Shown one piece after another: positions 1 through 11,385 of a DNA stretch of 64,000 nt. Location of the stretch: NCBI RefSeq assembly GCF_017896165.1, contig NZ_JAFCNB010000013.1, positions 124,001 through 188,000 of the forward strand, written 5' to 3'. The notes beneath the pieces are model-generated. The model was not told the origin of the DNA, did no database searches, and saw only the letters and a program-made list of their open reading frames with translations. A program made the translations under genes and the position numbers. Numbering within the stretch: position 1 is the stretch's first letter; every line of letters starts with the position of its first letter. Origin of the DNA: Microbispora oryzae. GTDB lineage: Bacteria > Actinomycetota > Actinomycetes > Streptosporangiales > Streptosporangiaceae.

Positions 1-2
1 CC

Positions 3-539
3 GCCAAGCCGGGTTCGATCGGCACTCCCGTCTGGGGGGTGGAGATGCGCCTCGTCGACCCCGGCTGGAACACCGTCGGCACGGCGGGCGAGGTCGGCGA
101 GATCGCCGTCCGCGGCCACAACATCATGAAGGGCTACCACAACCGGCCCGAGGCCACCGCCGAGGTCGTCAGGGACGGCTGGTTCCGTACGGGCGACCTG
201 GCCAGGCGCGACGAGGACGGCTACTACTTCATCGTCGACCGCGCCAAGGACATGATCATCCGAGGGGGCTTCAACGTGTACCCGCGGGAGATCGAGGAGG
301 TCCTGATGACCCACCCGGCGGTCTCCCTGGCGGCGGTGGTCGGGGTGGCGCACGAGTCGCACGGCGAGGAGATCAAGGCGTACGTCATCCGGCAGCCCGG
401 CGCCGCACTCACCGAGGACGAGCTGGTGGGCTGGTGCAGGGAGGCGATGGCGGCCTTCAAGTACCCGCGGATCGTCGAGTTCCGCGACACCCTGCCGATG
501 ACCGCCACCGGCAAGATCCTCAAGCGCGAGCTGCGCTGA
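3..539 (+). CDS. Acyl-CoA synthetase (AMP-dependent ligase), C-terminal part
   Basis: This is the C-terminal 178 codons of an ANL-superfamily acyl-CoA ligase; the gene begins outside the window. The reading frame is open from base 3. Visible landmarks are the hinge and A8 region (GDLARRDEDGYYFIVDRAKDMI, then GGFNVYPREIEEVL) and the terminal catalytic-lysine motif TATGKILKREL. These enzymes activate a fatty or aromatic acid to its CoA thioester through an acyl-adenylate. The substrate cannot be told from this part. Neighbouring lipid genes suggest a fatty acid, which is inference. It is transcribed toward the convergent methyltransferase gene, with two stem-loops between them. Confidence 0.93.
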   Translation, partial: AKPGSIGTPVWGVEMRLVDPGWNTVGTAGEVGEIAVRGHNIMKGYHNRPEATAEVVRDGWFRTGDLARRDEDGYYFIVDRAKDMIIRGGFNVYPREIEEVLMTHPAVSLAAVVGVAHESHGEEIKAYVIRQPGAALTEDELVGWCREAMAAFKYPRIVEFRDTLPMTATGKILKRELR

Positions 540-549
540 ATCATTCTCC

Positions 550-574
550 CCTGGGCCCCGCGCCGGGGCCCAGG
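550..574. terminator. Stem-loop terminator between convergent genes
   Basis: A perfect 11-bp stem (CCTGGGCCCCG / CGGGGCCCAGG) with a 3-nt loop lies 10 nt after the ligase stop. It has no T-tract, as is usual for high-GC actinobacterial terminators. It could serve both converging transcripts. Confidence 0.65.
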
Positions 575-580
575 CCACCC

Positions 581-605
581 GGTCCGGCGGCTCACGCGCC
601 GGACC
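581..605. terminator. Second stem-loop terminator between convergent genes
   Basis: A 9-bp perfect stem (GGTCCGGCG / CGCCGGACC) with a 7-nt loop sits directly beside the previous hairpin. It lies 33 nt past the stop of the minus-strand methyltransferase gene. Together the two hairpins look like a bidirectional terminator pair. Confidence 0.6.
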
Positions 606-637
606 GGTGTCGGCCTGGGGTCAGGGCCGGTCTGGGA

Positions 638-1897
638 TCAGGGCCAGTCGAGGGAGGGGCGCAGCGGGACCCGCGCCGAGGAGTCCTCGTCGAGCTTGAC
701 CCCGAGCACCTGGTGGAGCTGCACCTTGTTGCGCTCGAAGCCGACGACGCAGCCCGCCATGTAGAGACGCCAGACGCGGGCGGTGCCCTGGCCGACCTCC
801 GCGACCGCCTCGTCCCAGTGGGCGTCGAGGTTCGCGCACCATTCGCGCAGCGTCAGCGCGTAGTGCTCGCGCAGGTTCTCCTCGTGGCGGATCTCGTAGC
901 CGATGTCCTCCATCTGGCGGACGAGGTAGCCGACCGACTCCAGCTCCCCGTCGGGGAAGACGTACCGGTTGATGAAGCCGCCCTTGTTGAACGTCTTCTC
1001 CGTGCCGGTCGGACGGGTGATGCAGTGGTTGAGCAGGCGGCCGCCCGGCTTGAGCTTGTCGTACAGGAAGGAGAAGTACGACGGGAGGTTGTCCTTGCCG
1101 ATGTGCTCGGTGAGGCCGATGGAGCTCACCCGGTCGAACCCGGTCTCGGCGACGTCGCGGTAGTCCGTGTAGCGGACCTCGGCGAGCTCGGACAGGCCCG
1201 CCTCGGCGATCGCCTTCTGCGCCCACTCGGCCTGCTGCCGGGAGAGCGTCACGCCGAGGCCCTTGACGCCGTAGTGCTTGGCGGCGTGCATGACCATGCC
1301 GCCCCAGCCGCAGCCGACATCGAGCAGCCGCATGCCGGGCTCGAGACCCAGCTTCCTGGCGACCAGGTCGAACTTGGTGAACTGGGCGTCCTCAAGACTG
1401 GCGTCCGCCGACGGGAACACGGCGCAGGTGTACGCCATGGACGGGCCGAGCACCCACTCGTAGAACCTGTTGGAGACGTCGTAGTGGTGGTGGATCGCCT
1501 CGGCGTCGCGCTGCTTGGCATGGCGGCTGCCGAGCCGGGCCAGCGCGCTGCGCCGCATCTCCTGGGGCGGCAGCGGCACCCGCATCAGCAGCGGCTTGGC
1601 GCCGAGCGACCGGATCGCGGCGACCTTCTCGCCCAGCGGCAGGTCGTTGAGCGTCAGCGACCACATGCGGTCGAGCAGGGTGTACATGTCGCCGTGGACG
1701 TCGAGGTGACCGGAGACGTAGGCACGGGCGAGGCCGAGCTCCCCGGGCGCCTGGGCCAGATAGGCCACGGCGACGGGCGACTTCACCTCGATCCGGATGT
1801 CCGCCCCGAGCGAGCCGGCCTTGCTGCCGTCGTATGCGGCGAACTCCACGCCCGCGTCAGGGCCGACGATCTTTTCGAAGATCTGCGCAAGAGTCAT
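638..1897 (-). CDS. tmsB: TmsB/UfaA1-type fatty acid 10-methyltransferase (CFA synthase family)
   Basis: A 419-aa SAM-dependent methyltransferase of the cyclopropane fatty acid synthase family. The substrate-side signature AIHHHYDVSNRFYEWVL is at about residues 134-150, and SAM motif I (LLDVGCGWGG) is at 191-200. The start has a good RBS (GGAGAGG). It lies 24 nt downstream of an FAD-dependent oxidoreductase gene on the same strand. That pairing is the known tmsA-tmsB (bfaA/bfaB) arrangement: the methyltransferase adds a methylene group at C10 of an oleoyl chain in phospholipid, and the flavoprotein reduces it to 10-methylstearate (tuberculostearate). Sequence alone would also allow ordinary cyclopropane synthesis; the partner gene favours the 10-methyl pathway. 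Confidence 0.85.
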   Translation of the reverse strand: MTLAQIFEKIVGPDAGVEFAAYDGSKAGSLGADIRIEVKSPVAVAYLAQAPGELGLARAYVSGHLDVHGDMYTLLDRMWSLTLNDLPLGEKVAAIRSLGAKPLLMRVPLPPQEMRRSALARLGSRHAKQRDAEAIHHHYDVSNRFYEWVLGPSMAYTCAVFPSADASLEDAQFTKFDLVARKLGLEPGMRLLDVGCGWGGMVMHAAKHYGVKGLGVTLSRQQAEWAQKAIAEAGLSELAEVRYTDYRDVAETGFDRVSSIGLTEHIGKDNLPSYFSFLYDKLKPGGRLLNHCITRPTGTEKTFNKGGFINRYVFPDGELESVGYLVRQMEDIGYEIRHEENLREHYALTLREWCANLDAHWDEAVAEVGQGTARVWRLYMAGCVVGFERNKVQLHQVLGVKLDEDSSARVPLRPSLDWP

Positions 1898-1921
1898 GTG
1901 TACCTCTCCGACCTGCGACGC

Positions 1922-3292
1922 CTACCTGCCGCGGACGCACTTGTCGTACAGGTCGAGCATGCGCCCGCCCGGGTCGTACGACCGTTTGACCGGCCAGTAG
2001 GCATCCCCGTTGTAGAGCCGCCAGAACTCGTCGCGTTCGTAGAACGAGCTCGAGTAGAGCGACTTGTGGCCGTCGAGGGCGTGCACCGCCTGCTCGATCA
2101 GCCGGTTGTGATACCCGTCCTGCTGCCCTCTGGGCAGGGGGACCATGCCCCAGAAGCCGAAGTTCACGTACAGGCGCCCCGGCTCGAGGGGATAGAGCGG
2201 CCACTGTCCCGACGCCCGCAGCGGGCACATCCAGACCGGCGCCATGCCGATCTCGCGGTGGAAGACGTCGAGGAACTCGGCCCCCCGCTCGACGGGGACC
2301 TCCACGTCCTGGATGACCGACTCCTGCGCGGGATTGCCGCGCCAGCGGTCCAGGCGGGCGGTCACGCCGTACCTCTGGTCGAGGCCGACGAGCTTGCGAT
2401 AGACGTCCGAGCGCAGGTAGCGGCGCGGCACGAGCGAACGGACCAGCGGCTGCTGCACCCCGAACGCGCGGGAGCACCAGAACCAGTCGGTGTCCCAGCG
2501 CCACAGGTAGTCGCGGATGGTCAGCCAGTCGCGCGCGCGGGTGCGGATCGACTGGTAGTAGATCCGCATGCCCGTGTAGTCGGAGGTGTAGGGAGCCCGG
2601 TCGCAGAACGTGCCGACCGTGATGTAGAGCTCGTCCGGCGTGAAGAACACGCCGTCGACGAAGTCGACCTTCTCCCCCTCGTGCTCGCGGCTCTCGCAGA
2701 TCTCCTGCATCGCCAGCATGCACTTGTCGGCGTCGGCGAAGCGGATGTGCGTCAGGCGGACGAACGGCTTGACCCGGGCCAGCTTGATCCGGATGCGCAG
2801 GGCGTAGCCGAGGGTGCCGTAGGAGTTGGGGAAGGACCGGAACAGGTCCGCGTGCTCGTTGTCGGCGCGGGCCACCACGACGCGGCCGTCCCCCGTGAGG
2901 ATCTCCAGCTCCTCCACCGACTCGTGCGGCAGGCCGTCCCGGAAGCTGCTCGACTCGATGCCGAGCCCGGTGACCGCGCCGCCCAGCGTGATGGTCTTCA
3001 GCTGGGGCACCACGTACGGCATCAGACCGTGCGGCAGCGTGGCGTCGACCAGGTTCTCATACGTGGTCATGCCCTGGACCTCTGCGGTCATCGTGTCGGG
3101 GTCGACCTCGATCACCTGGTCGAGGTCGCGGGCCGACAGCGTGGCCGTCTTGGCCGGCGCGCGGAAACGGAACAGGTTCGTCGTCGCCTTGCCCAGCCGG
3201 GGGGTCGCGTCCCCCGGGATGGCGGCGTACGACTCCCTGATCTGCTCGACAGCCTTTTTATGGGCGGTCATACTGGCCGTGCGCTCTGGCAT
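1922..3292 (-). CDS. tmsA: TmsA-type FAD-dependent reductase for 10-methyl fatty acid synthesis
   Basis: A flavoprotein of about 456 aa in the DprE1/sterol-reductase-like FAD-binding oxidase family. The FAD-binding core is visible at residues 75-125: MTTYENLVDATLPHGLMP followed by TITLGGAVTGLGIESSSFRDG. It is first gene of a two-gene unit with the methyltransferase (24-nt gap), matching tmsA-tmsB of mycobacteria and relatives, where it reduces 10-methylene to 10-methyl acyl chains with NADPH. Start choice: ATG at 3292 follows GGGGGTGG at good spacing; ATG at 3313 and 3271 are alternatives. I see no tmsC next to it. Confidence 0.82.
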   Translation of the reverse strand: MPERTASMTAHKKAVEQIRESYAAIPGDATPRLGKATTNLFRFRAPAKTATLSARDLDQVIEVDPDTMTAEVQGMTTYENLVDATLPHGLMPYVVPQLKTITLGGAVTGLGIESSSFRDGLPHESVEELEILTGDGRVVVARADNEHADLFRSFPNSYGTLGYALRIRIKLARVKPFVRLTHIRFADADKCMLAMQEICESREHEGEKVDFVDGVFFTPDELYITVGTFCDRAPYTSDYTGMRIYYQSIRTRARDWLTIRDYLWRWDTDWFWCSRAFGVQQPLVRSLVPRRYLRSDVYRKLVGLDQRYGVTARLDRWRGNPAQESVIQDVEVPVERGAEFLDVFHREIGMAPVWMCPLRASGQWPLYPLEPGRLYVNFGFWGMVPLPRGQQDGYHNRLIEQAVHALDGHKSLYSSSFYERDEFWRLYNGDAYWPVKRSYDPGGRMLDLYDKCVRGR

Positions 3293-3449
3293 GACACCAC
3301 CCCCATGGACCATAGAGATCGCCTCTAGGCACGCTAACCCTCGAGAACATCGCTGACCAGACCAGACACGTTACACGGGGGAAAACTATCGAGTTCACGC
3401 GTGACATCTCGGGAAACCGGATCGGCAGCGACGATCGTATCCTGCCGTT

Positions 3450-4451
3450 TTACCTTCGGATCACGAGGGGGTCCACCCCGTTGACCACGTTCACGACCGG
3501 GCGCCCCGCGACGGCCGCGCCGAGGTTCCCGATCACGCACTCGATCAGCCTGCCCGTGGCCTGCGAGGTCGCCCCGGCGGCGTGAGGGGACAGCAGGATC
3601 CGGTCACAGGCGCGGATCGGGTCGCCGGCCGCCGGCGGCTCGGGGTCGTAGACGTCGAGCGCCGCCCCAGCCAGGTGGCCCGACTCGACGGCGGTCAGCA
3701 GCGCGGCGTGGTCGACGAGGCCGCCGCGCGCGGCGTTCACCACGATCGAGCCGGTCGGCATCGCGGCCAGGCGACGCTCGTCCAGCATGCCCCGGGTCTC
3801 GGCCGTCAGGGGCACGACCAGGACCAGCACGTCGCTCGACGCCACCAGGTCGTCGAGGCCCAGGTAGGCGGCGCCGTACGACTCGGACCTGGCGGAGCGC
3901 GACCAGTAGGACACCTGGCACCCCAGCGCGCCGAACAGCCGGGCGCAGGCCGCGCCGATCGGCCCGAAGCCGGCGATTCCCACCCTCGCGCCGGCCAGTT
4001 CCCTCCTGGACAGGGTGAGCTGCGGCCACTCCCCCGCCCGCATCCCTCGGTCGCCCTCAGCGAGACGCCGCAGCACGGCCAGCGCGGCGGCCACGCACCA
4101 CTCCGCCACGGCGAGGGTGTTGACCCCGGCCGCGTTGGCGAGAGGCACGCCCGCGGCCCTCAGCGCCTCCAGGTCGTGTCCCTCCACCCCCACGCCCGGC
4201 TGCTGGACGAAAGCCAGGCGCGGCGCGTGCCGTACGGCCTCGGCGTCGAGCGCCAGCGCGCCGCTCCAGTCGCCGATGACGATCTCCGCGTCGGGCAGCG
4301 CCTCCAGCAGGGCCGGCCGATCGTGCCGGGCCGGGACCGAGAGCTCCACCCGGTCGCCGAGCCCGGCCAGCAGGCCGCGCAGGACGCTTTCCGGGAGCGG
4401 GGGGAGGGCGAGGACCTTCCAGGTGGCGGAGGGGGGATCCGAGACGGTCAC
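3450..4451 (-). CDS. D-isomer-specific 2-hydroxyacid dehydrogenase
   Basis: A 333-aa NAD(P)-dependent dehydrogenase of the D-2-hydroxyacid family. The Rossmann motif GIAGFGPIGAACARLF is near residue 165. The catalytic Arg region (VNAARGGLVDHAAL), the following PEP acid and the catalytic His (LLSPHAAGAT) come in the expected order. Family members interconvert 2-keto and D-2-hydroxy acids; the substrate is not readable here. It stands alone, divergent from the racemase-like gene with a 74-bp gap. A role in branched acid or glyoxylate/phosphoglycerate metabolism is possible but unproven. Confidence 0.88.
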   Translation of the reverse strand: MTVSDPPSATWKVLALPPLPESVLRGLLAGLGDRVELSVPARHDRPALLEALPDAEIVIGDWSGALALDAEAVRHAPRLAFVQQPGVGVEGHDLEALRAAGVPLANAAGVNTLAVAEWCVAAALAVLRRLAEGDRGMRAGEWPQLTLSRRELAGARVGIAGFGPIGAACARLFGALGCQVSYWSRSARSESYGAAYLGLDDLVASSDVLVLVVPLTAETRGMLDERRLAAMPTGSIVVNAARGGLVDHAALLTAVESGHLAGAALDVYDPEPPAAGDPIRACDRILLSPHAAGATSQATGRLIECVIGNLGAAVAGRPVVNVVNGVDPLVIRR

Positions 4452-4525
4452 GGGCGAAGTCTGCCACGCGACCGAAGCATGTTCTACTGGCCCGGTACGA
4501 CGGAGGACGCTCCGAGGAGGGTCGG

Positions 4526-5647
4526 ATGGAAGAGTCCTCGAAGGGCCCGCTGACGGGATTCCGGGTGCTGGAGCTCGCGGGGCTCGCGCCGGGGCCGTTC
4601 GCCGGGATGATGCTGGCCGACCACGGGGCCGAGGTGCTCCGCGTCGACCGCGTCGGCGCGGTGCGGGACGAACCGCGCCACGACGTCATGGACCGGGGCA
4701 AGCGCACGATCGGGCTCGACCTCAAGTCGCCCGACGGCGCCGCCGCGTTCAGGCGGCTCGCCGAGCGCGCCGACGTGGTGATCGAGGTGTTCCGGCCAGG
4801 CGTCGCGGAACGGCTCGGCATCGGCCCCGCCGACCTCCACGCGGTCAACGAACGGCTCGTCTACGGCCGGATGACCGGCTGGGGGCAGGATGGCCCGCTC
4901 GCCGCCGCGGCGGGGCACGACATCGACTACATCGCGATCGCCGGTGTCCTGTCGATGCTCGGCCGCGCCGGGGAGAAGCCCACTCCCCCGATCAACGTCA
5001 TCGGCGACTTCGCGGGCGGCGGCCTGATGCTGGCGTACGGCGTGCTGCTCGCGCTGCTGGAGCGGGAGCGGACCGGCCGGGGCCGGGTGGTCGACGCGGC
5101 CATGGTCGACGGCGCGGCGCTGCTGTTCTCCATGTTCTACGCGGGGGCGGCGAGCGGAGCCTGGGGTCCGCGCGGCACGAACCTGCTCGACACCGGGGCC
5201 CCGATGTACGACACGTACGAGACCGCCGACGGCGGCTTCCTCGCCGTGGGGCCGCTGGAGCCCCGCTTCTGGGACGAGATGGTCTCCCTGATGGGCCTGG
5301 ACGGCCTGCCCGACCGCGGCGACCGCGCCAACTGGCCGGCGATCCGGCAGCGGCTGGCCGCCGCGTTCGGGTCCCGGACGCGGGCGGAGTGGGAGCGGGT
5401 CTTCGAGGGATCGGACGCCTGCGTGTTCCCCGTGCTGTCGCCGCGCGAGGCGGCCGCCCACCCGCACAACCGCGCGCGCGGGACGTTCGCCGACGTCGGC
5501 GGGATGACCCAGCCGGCGCCCGCGCCGCGTCTGGTCGGCGCGGGGCGCGGCGACCTCGCCCCCGCCACGCGGTTGCGCGACCTCACGTCGTGGGGTCTGC
5601 CCGGCGACGAGGCGGAGGCCCTGCGGGCGGCCGGACTGCTGGCGTGA
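4526..5647 (+). CDS. Alpha-methylacyl-CoA racemase-like CaiB/BaiF family protein
   Basis: A 373-aa class III CoA-transferase-fold protein. Its N-terminus, GFRVLELAGLAPGPFAGMMLADHGAEVLRVDR, is typical, and AGHDIDYIAIAGVL plus IGDFAGGGLMLAYG match the His/Asp active-site segments of alpha-methylacyl-CoA racemase rather than transferases. Such enzymes epimerise 2-methyl branched acyl-CoAs so that they can enter beta-oxidation. The RBS GAGGAGG precedes the ATG. The location next to 10-methyl fatty acid genes and an acyl-CoA ligase suggests turnover of methyl-branched chains (inference). Confidence 0.85.
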   Translation: MEESSKGPLTGFRVLELAGLAPGPFAGMMLADHGAEVLRVDRVGAVRDEPRHDVMDRGKRTIGLDLKSPDGAAAFRRLAERADVVIEVFRPGVAERLGIGPADLHAVNERLVYGRMTGWGQDGPLAAAAGHDIDYIAIAGVLSMLGRAGEKPTPPINVIGDFAGGGLMLAYGVLLALLERERTGRGRVVDAAMVDGAALLFSMFYAGAASGAWGPRGTNLLDTGAPMYDTYETADGGFLAVGPLEPRFWDEMVSLMGLDGLPDRGDRANWPAIRQRLAAAFGSRTRAEWERVFEGSDACVFPVLSPREAAAHPHNRARGTFADVGGMTQPAPAPRLVGAGRGDLAPATRLRDLTSWGLPGDEAEALRAAGLLA

Positions 5648-5666
5648 TCACATCGCGGGAGAACGA

Positions 5667-7731
<2,065 letters not shown>

Positions 7732-7761
7732 CCGCGCGCACACCGCCGCACACCACAGCGA

Positions 7762-7821
7762 GCCCCCGTCCCCTCGCCCGGGAACGCGCGGAACTCCGGG
7801 GAAGGGCGTTCCGGCGGGGGC
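7762..7821 (+). terminator. Possible terminator after guaB1
   Basis: Nested inverted repeats follow the guaB1 stop: GCCCCCG with CGGGGGC at the outer ends, and GGAACGC with GCGTTCC inside. The structure is long and imperfect. It lies before the FKBP gene, whose own RBS (GAGGAG) follows. Confidence 0.4.
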
Positions 7822-7882
7822 CGCGCCGGTAAAGTCAGGCGACTGCCGGAACCTCCGGCACCACACGATTGAGGAGACCCAC

Positions 7883-8257
7883 GTGGCACTCGAGAAGCCC
7901 GAGATCGACTTCCCAGAGGGCGCGGCACCCGCGGACCTGGAGATCGTCGACCTCGTCGAGGGGGACGGACCCGAGGCCAAGCCGGGACAGAACGTCACCG
8001 TCCACTATGTCGGCGTCGCGTTCTCGACGGGCGAGGAGTTCGACGCGTCATGGAACCGCGGCCAGCCCTTCCAGTTCCCGCTCGGCGGGGGCCGGGTGAT
8101 CGCCGGATGGGACCGCGGCGTCGCCGGCATGAAGGTCGGCGGGCGCCGGCGCCTGACCATTCCGCCGCACCTCGGATACGGCAACCGGGGCGCGGGCAAC
8201 GCGATCAAGCCCGGCGAGACGCTCATCTTCGTGGTCGACCTTCTCGGCGTCGCCTGA
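7883..8257 (+). CDS. FKBP-type peptidyl-prolyl cis-trans isomerase
   Basis: A 124-aa cytoplasmic FKBP domain. The conserved core is complete: [61 protein letters not shown] and [12 protein letters not shown]. It catalyses proline isomerisation in protein folding. No signal peptide or membrane segment is present. GTG start with GAGGAG seven bases upstream. Similar one-domain FKBPs are single genes in most actinomycetes. Confidence 0.95.
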   Translation: MALEKPEIDFPEGAAPADLEIVDLVEGDGPEAKPGQNVTVHYVGVAFSTGEEFDASWNRGQPFQFPLGGGRVIAGWDRGVAGMKVGGRRRLTIPPHLGYGNRGAGNAIKPGETLIFVVDLLGVA

Positions 8258-8313
8258 CAAGCATCTCGACACGCGCCTTCCCTCCGGGCGGGCCGGCACA
8301 GCATCATTGCCCG

Positions 8314-9774
8314 GTGACCACCCTGACAGCGGTCCGTCCGGACGCGCGTATCTCGCGCACTCCCGTCCTCGCCATCGCCCTCGCCACGACGGTCGTGCTC
8401 CTCGTCAACAGCCCCTGGTACGGCTACCACCGCGACGAGCTCTACTTCCGCCTGCTGGGCGAGCATCCCCGGCTCGGATACTTCGACACCCCGCCGCTGA
8501 CCCCGATGATCGCGCGGGTCTCGACGGCGGTCTTCGGCGACACACTCGTCGCGCTCAGAGTCGTGCCCGCCCTGGCGGCCGGCGTACTCGTCCTGCTGAT
8601 CGCCATCATCACCCGCGAGCTGGGTGGGAACCGCAGGGCGGAGATCCTCGCGGCGGCGGGCACCGCCACCGGCATGCTGACCCTGGTCGCCGGCCACACG
8701 CTGCTGACCCTGACGACCGACCTCGTCCTGTGGACGGGGGTCACGCTGCTCGTGATCCGCGCGCTCAAGGGCGACGGACGGCAGTGGATCTGGGTCGGTC
8801 TGCTCGCCGGCGTCGCCACCTACAATCGCGATCTCATCGTGATGCTGCTGGGCGGCATCGGCGTCGGCGTCGTGCTCTGCGGGCCGCGCGAGGTGCTGCG
8901 CGACCGGCGGTTGTGGATCGGCGCCGCCCTCGCCCTGCTGATCGCCTCCCCCAATCTCTACTACCAGGCGACGCACGGATGGCCGCAGTTCCAGATGGCC
9001 ACCGCGCTGCGGGAGAACGACGGCACCGGCAACCGGCTCACGTTCGTGCCCCTCCAGGTGGTGCTGATCGGCATTCCGCAGGCCGTCGTGGGCGTGGTGG
9101 GCTGGCGGCGGCTGTGGCGCGACCGGCGGCTGCGGCCACTCGCCGTCGCCTACCCGGTGGCCTGCGCCGCGACCCTGTTCTCCGGCGGCCGGCCCGACTA
9201 CACCGGGGCGTTCCTGCTCTACCTGTTCGCCGCGGGCTGCGTGTCGGCGGCGGCCTGGCGCCGCCGCCCGCTGCTCGCCGGCGCGCTCGGCCTCAACGCC
9301 GTGATCAACATCGTGCTGGCTCTGCCCGTGATCCCGGAGTCGTCGCTGGCGAGCACGCCCGTTCCGGCGGTGAACGAGACCGCCCGCGAGGCCGTCGGCA
9401 TGCGGGGGATCGCGCAGCAGGTCGCGAACGTCGTCCGGGCTCTCCCCGCGCAGGACCGCGCCGGCGCCGTGGTGCTGGCGGACAACTACGGCGAAGCCGG
9501 AGCGCTCGACCGCTGGTCGGGCGAGTTCGGGCTGCCGCGGATCTACAGCAGCCAGAACGAGCTGTGGTGGTGGGGCCCGCCTCCGGAGGGGACGCGCGTG
9601 GTCGTGGCCGTCGGGTTCCCGCTTACCGGCATGTCCCGGGTCTTCGGCCAGTGCGCGCACGCCGCGACCGTTCAGGGGGTGATCGGCGAGGAGGAGGGCC
9701 GGTCGGTCATCGTCTGCCGGGACCCCCGCCTGTCCTGGCCGGAGCTGTGGCCGCGGATGCGCCACTACGACTGA
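8314..9774 (+). CDS. GT39/ArnT-like membrane glycosyltransferase
   Basis: A 486-aa polytopic membrane protein. The N-terminal loop motif [31 protein letters not shown] carries the acidic residues of the PMT/ArnT superfamily. About ten hydrophobic segments follow, and the C-terminal 150 residues ([17 protein letters not shown] and onward) form the extracytoplasmic domain. These GT-C enzymes transfer sugars from polyprenyl-phosphate donors to lipids or proteins outside the membrane. The acceptor is unknown. GTG start (VTTLTAVRP) in front of the first membrane segment. Confidence 0.8.
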   Translation: MTTLTAVRPDARISRTPVLAIALATTVVLLVNSPWYGYHRDELYFRLLGEHPRLGYFDTPPLTPMIARVSTAVFGDTLVALRVVPALAAGVLVLLIAIITRELGGNRRAEILAAAGTATGMLTLVAGHTLLTLTTDLVLWTGVTLLVIRALKGDGRQWIWVGLLAGVATYNRDLIVMLLGGIGVGVVLCGPREVLRDRRLWIGAALALLIASPNLYYQATHGWPQFQMATALRENDGTGNRLTFVPLQVVLIGIPQAVVGVVGWRRLWRDRRLRPLAVAYPVACAATLFSGGRPDYTGAFLLYLFAAGCVSAAAWRRRPLLAGALGLNAVINIVLALPVIPESSLASTPVPAVNETAREAVGMRGIAQQVANVVRALPAQDRAGAVVLADNYGEAGALDRWSGEFGLPRIYSSQNELWWWGPPPEGTRVVVAVGFPLTGMSRVFGQCAHAATVQGVIGEEEGRSVIVCRDPRLSWPELWPRMRHYD

Positions 9775-9833
9775 CGAAAGGCATCCCACCCCCGGCGTGG
9801 GCGAACACCGCTCCGGTGAGGCAGTATTACGGT

Positions 9834-11360
9834 GTGTTGCTGATCGACCTTGCCCGCACGTCGGCGGCGGTCGCCGCCGACTCGGCGCGGCTCGCCAAGA
9901 TTCGGCACCTGGCCGAGCTGCTGGGCAGGGTGGGGCCGGACGAGGCCGAGATCGCCATCGCCTACCTGTCCGGCGAGCTTCCGCAGCGGCAGATCGGGGT
10001 CGGCTTCCGCAGCCTCCGCGACCTGCCGGAGCCGCGCCAGGTCGCCACCGCGACCCTCACCCAGATCGACGCGCTGCTCGACCGGATCAAGAGTCAGTCG
10101 GGCGCCGGCTCCCAGGCCGCCCGCAGAGATCTGCTCGCCGAGCTGTTCGGCGCGGTCACCCGCCAGGAGCAGTCGTTCCTGGTGCGGCTGCTGACCGGCG
10201 AACTGCGGCAGGGCGCCCTCGACGGCGTCATGATCGAGGCGCTCGCCAAGGCGGCCGAGGTGCCGTCCGCCGAGGTCAGGCGGGCCCTCACGTTGCGCGG
10301 CTGGCTGCCCGCGGTGGGCGCCGCCGCATTGCGGGGCGGCGTCGGGGAGCTGCGGGACTTCCATCTGGAGGTGGGGCGCCCGGTCGCGCCGATGCTCGCG
10401 CAGAGCGCCCCAAGCGTCACCGCCGCGCTGGAGAAGATCGGCGGCCCGGCCGCGGTCGAGTGGAAGTTCGACGGCGTCCGGGTGCAGGCGCACCGCAAGG
10501 GCGAGGACGTCTCCGTCTTCACCCGCACGCTCGACGACATCACCGCCCAGGTGCCCGAACTGGTCGAGGCCGTTCTCGCGTTGCCGGAGAACGACCTCGT
10601 GCTCGACGGCGAGGTGCTCGCGCTGCGCCCGGACGGCCGCCCTGAGCCGTTCCAGGTGACCTCGGGACGCGTGGCGAGCAAGACCGACGTCTCGTCGCTG
10701 CGCGCGAGCGTGCCGCTGAGCGTCTTCTTCTTCGACGCCCTGCGGGTCGGCGGGGCCGACCTGCTCGACCTGCCGGCGGCCGAACGTCACGTCGCGCTGC
10801 GGACCGCCCTGCCCGCCGGGCTGGTGGCTCCGCGCATCGTCACGGCCGAGCCGGAGGAGGGCGAGGAGTTCTTCGCCGACGCCGTACGGCGGGGCCACGA
10901 GGGCGTGGTGGTGAAGTCGCCGCTGACGCCGTACGCGGCGGGCCGGCGGGGGGCGGGCTGGATCAAGGTCAAGCCCCGGCACACCCTCGACCTGGTCGTG
11001 CTGGCCGCCGAATGGGGAAGCGGCCGCCGTCGCGGCTGGCTGTCGAACCTCCACCTGGGCGCCCTCGATCCGGAGACCGGCACCTTCGTGATGCTGGGCA
11101 AGACGTTCAAGGGCCTCACCGACGAACTGCTGACCTGGCAGACCGAGCAGTTCCTCCGCCTGGCCCAGGGGCCCGCGGACGACTGGGTGGTGCACCTCAA
11201 GCCGGAACTGGTCGTGGAGATCGCCTTCGACGGCGTGCAGCGGTCGAGCCGCTATCCCGGCGGGATGGCGCTGCGGTTCGCCCGGGTCCTGCGCTACCGG
11301 CCGGACAAGCGCGCCGAGGAGGCCGACACCGTGAGCGCCGTACGCGCGCTCATGCCCTGA
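9834..11360 (+). CDS. ligB: ATP-dependent DNA ligase LigB
   Basis: A 508-aa ATP-dependent DNA ligase, very close in length and block order to mycobacterial LigB. An N-terminal DNA-binding region (residues 1-190) is followed by the nucleotidyltransferase motif [11 protein letters not shown], with the AMP-accepting lysine at residue 211. Motif IIIa is SVFFFDALR, motif [11 protein letters not shown] and motif [10 protein letters not shown]; the OB-fold domain closes the protein. It seals nicks in DNA as an accessory ligase beside LigA. There is no Ku, primase or nuclease domain, so it is not the LigD end-joining enzyme. GTG start at 9834, just after the preceding membrane gene. Confidence 0.93.
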   Translation: MLLIDLARTSAAVAADSARLAKIRHLAELLGRVGPDEAEIAIAYLSGELPQRQIGVGFRSLRDLPEPRQVATATLTQIDALLDRIKSQSGAGSQAARRDLLAELFGAVTRQEQSFLVRLLTGELRQGALDGVMIEALAKAAEVPSAEVRRALTLRGWLPAVGAAALRGGVGELRDFHLEVGRPVAPMLAQSAPSVTAALEKIGGPAAVEWKFDGVRVQAHRKGEDVSVFTRTLDDITAQVPELVEAVLALPENDLVLDGEVLALRPDGRPEPFQVTSGRVASKTDVSSLRASVPLSVFFFDALRVGGADLLDLPAAERHVALRTALPAGLVAPRIVTAEPEEGEEFFADAVRRGHEGVVVKSPLTPYAAGRRGAGWIKVKPRHTLDLVVLAAEWGSGRRRGWLSNLHLGALDPETGTFVMLGKTFKGLTDELLTWQTEQFLRLAQGPADDWVVHLKPELVVEIAFDGVQRSSRYPGGMALRFARVLRYRPDKRAEEADTVSAVRALMP

Positions 11361-11385
11361 GACGGCGATCCCGGCGCCGGGAGGC

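Noticed and set aside
434-3328. A 964-codon plus-strand open frame opposite tmsA and tmsB
   Set aside because: It is the antisense shadow of two well-matched minus-strand genes. High GC leaves few stops on the complementary frame. The same applies to long frames opposite araA, araB, obgE, the kinase and rne.
9834-11360. LigD-type end-joining ligase
   Set aside because: The protein is colinear with LigB, has an N-terminal ligase DNA-binding domain, and lacks primase and nuclease domains. No Ku gene is adjacent.
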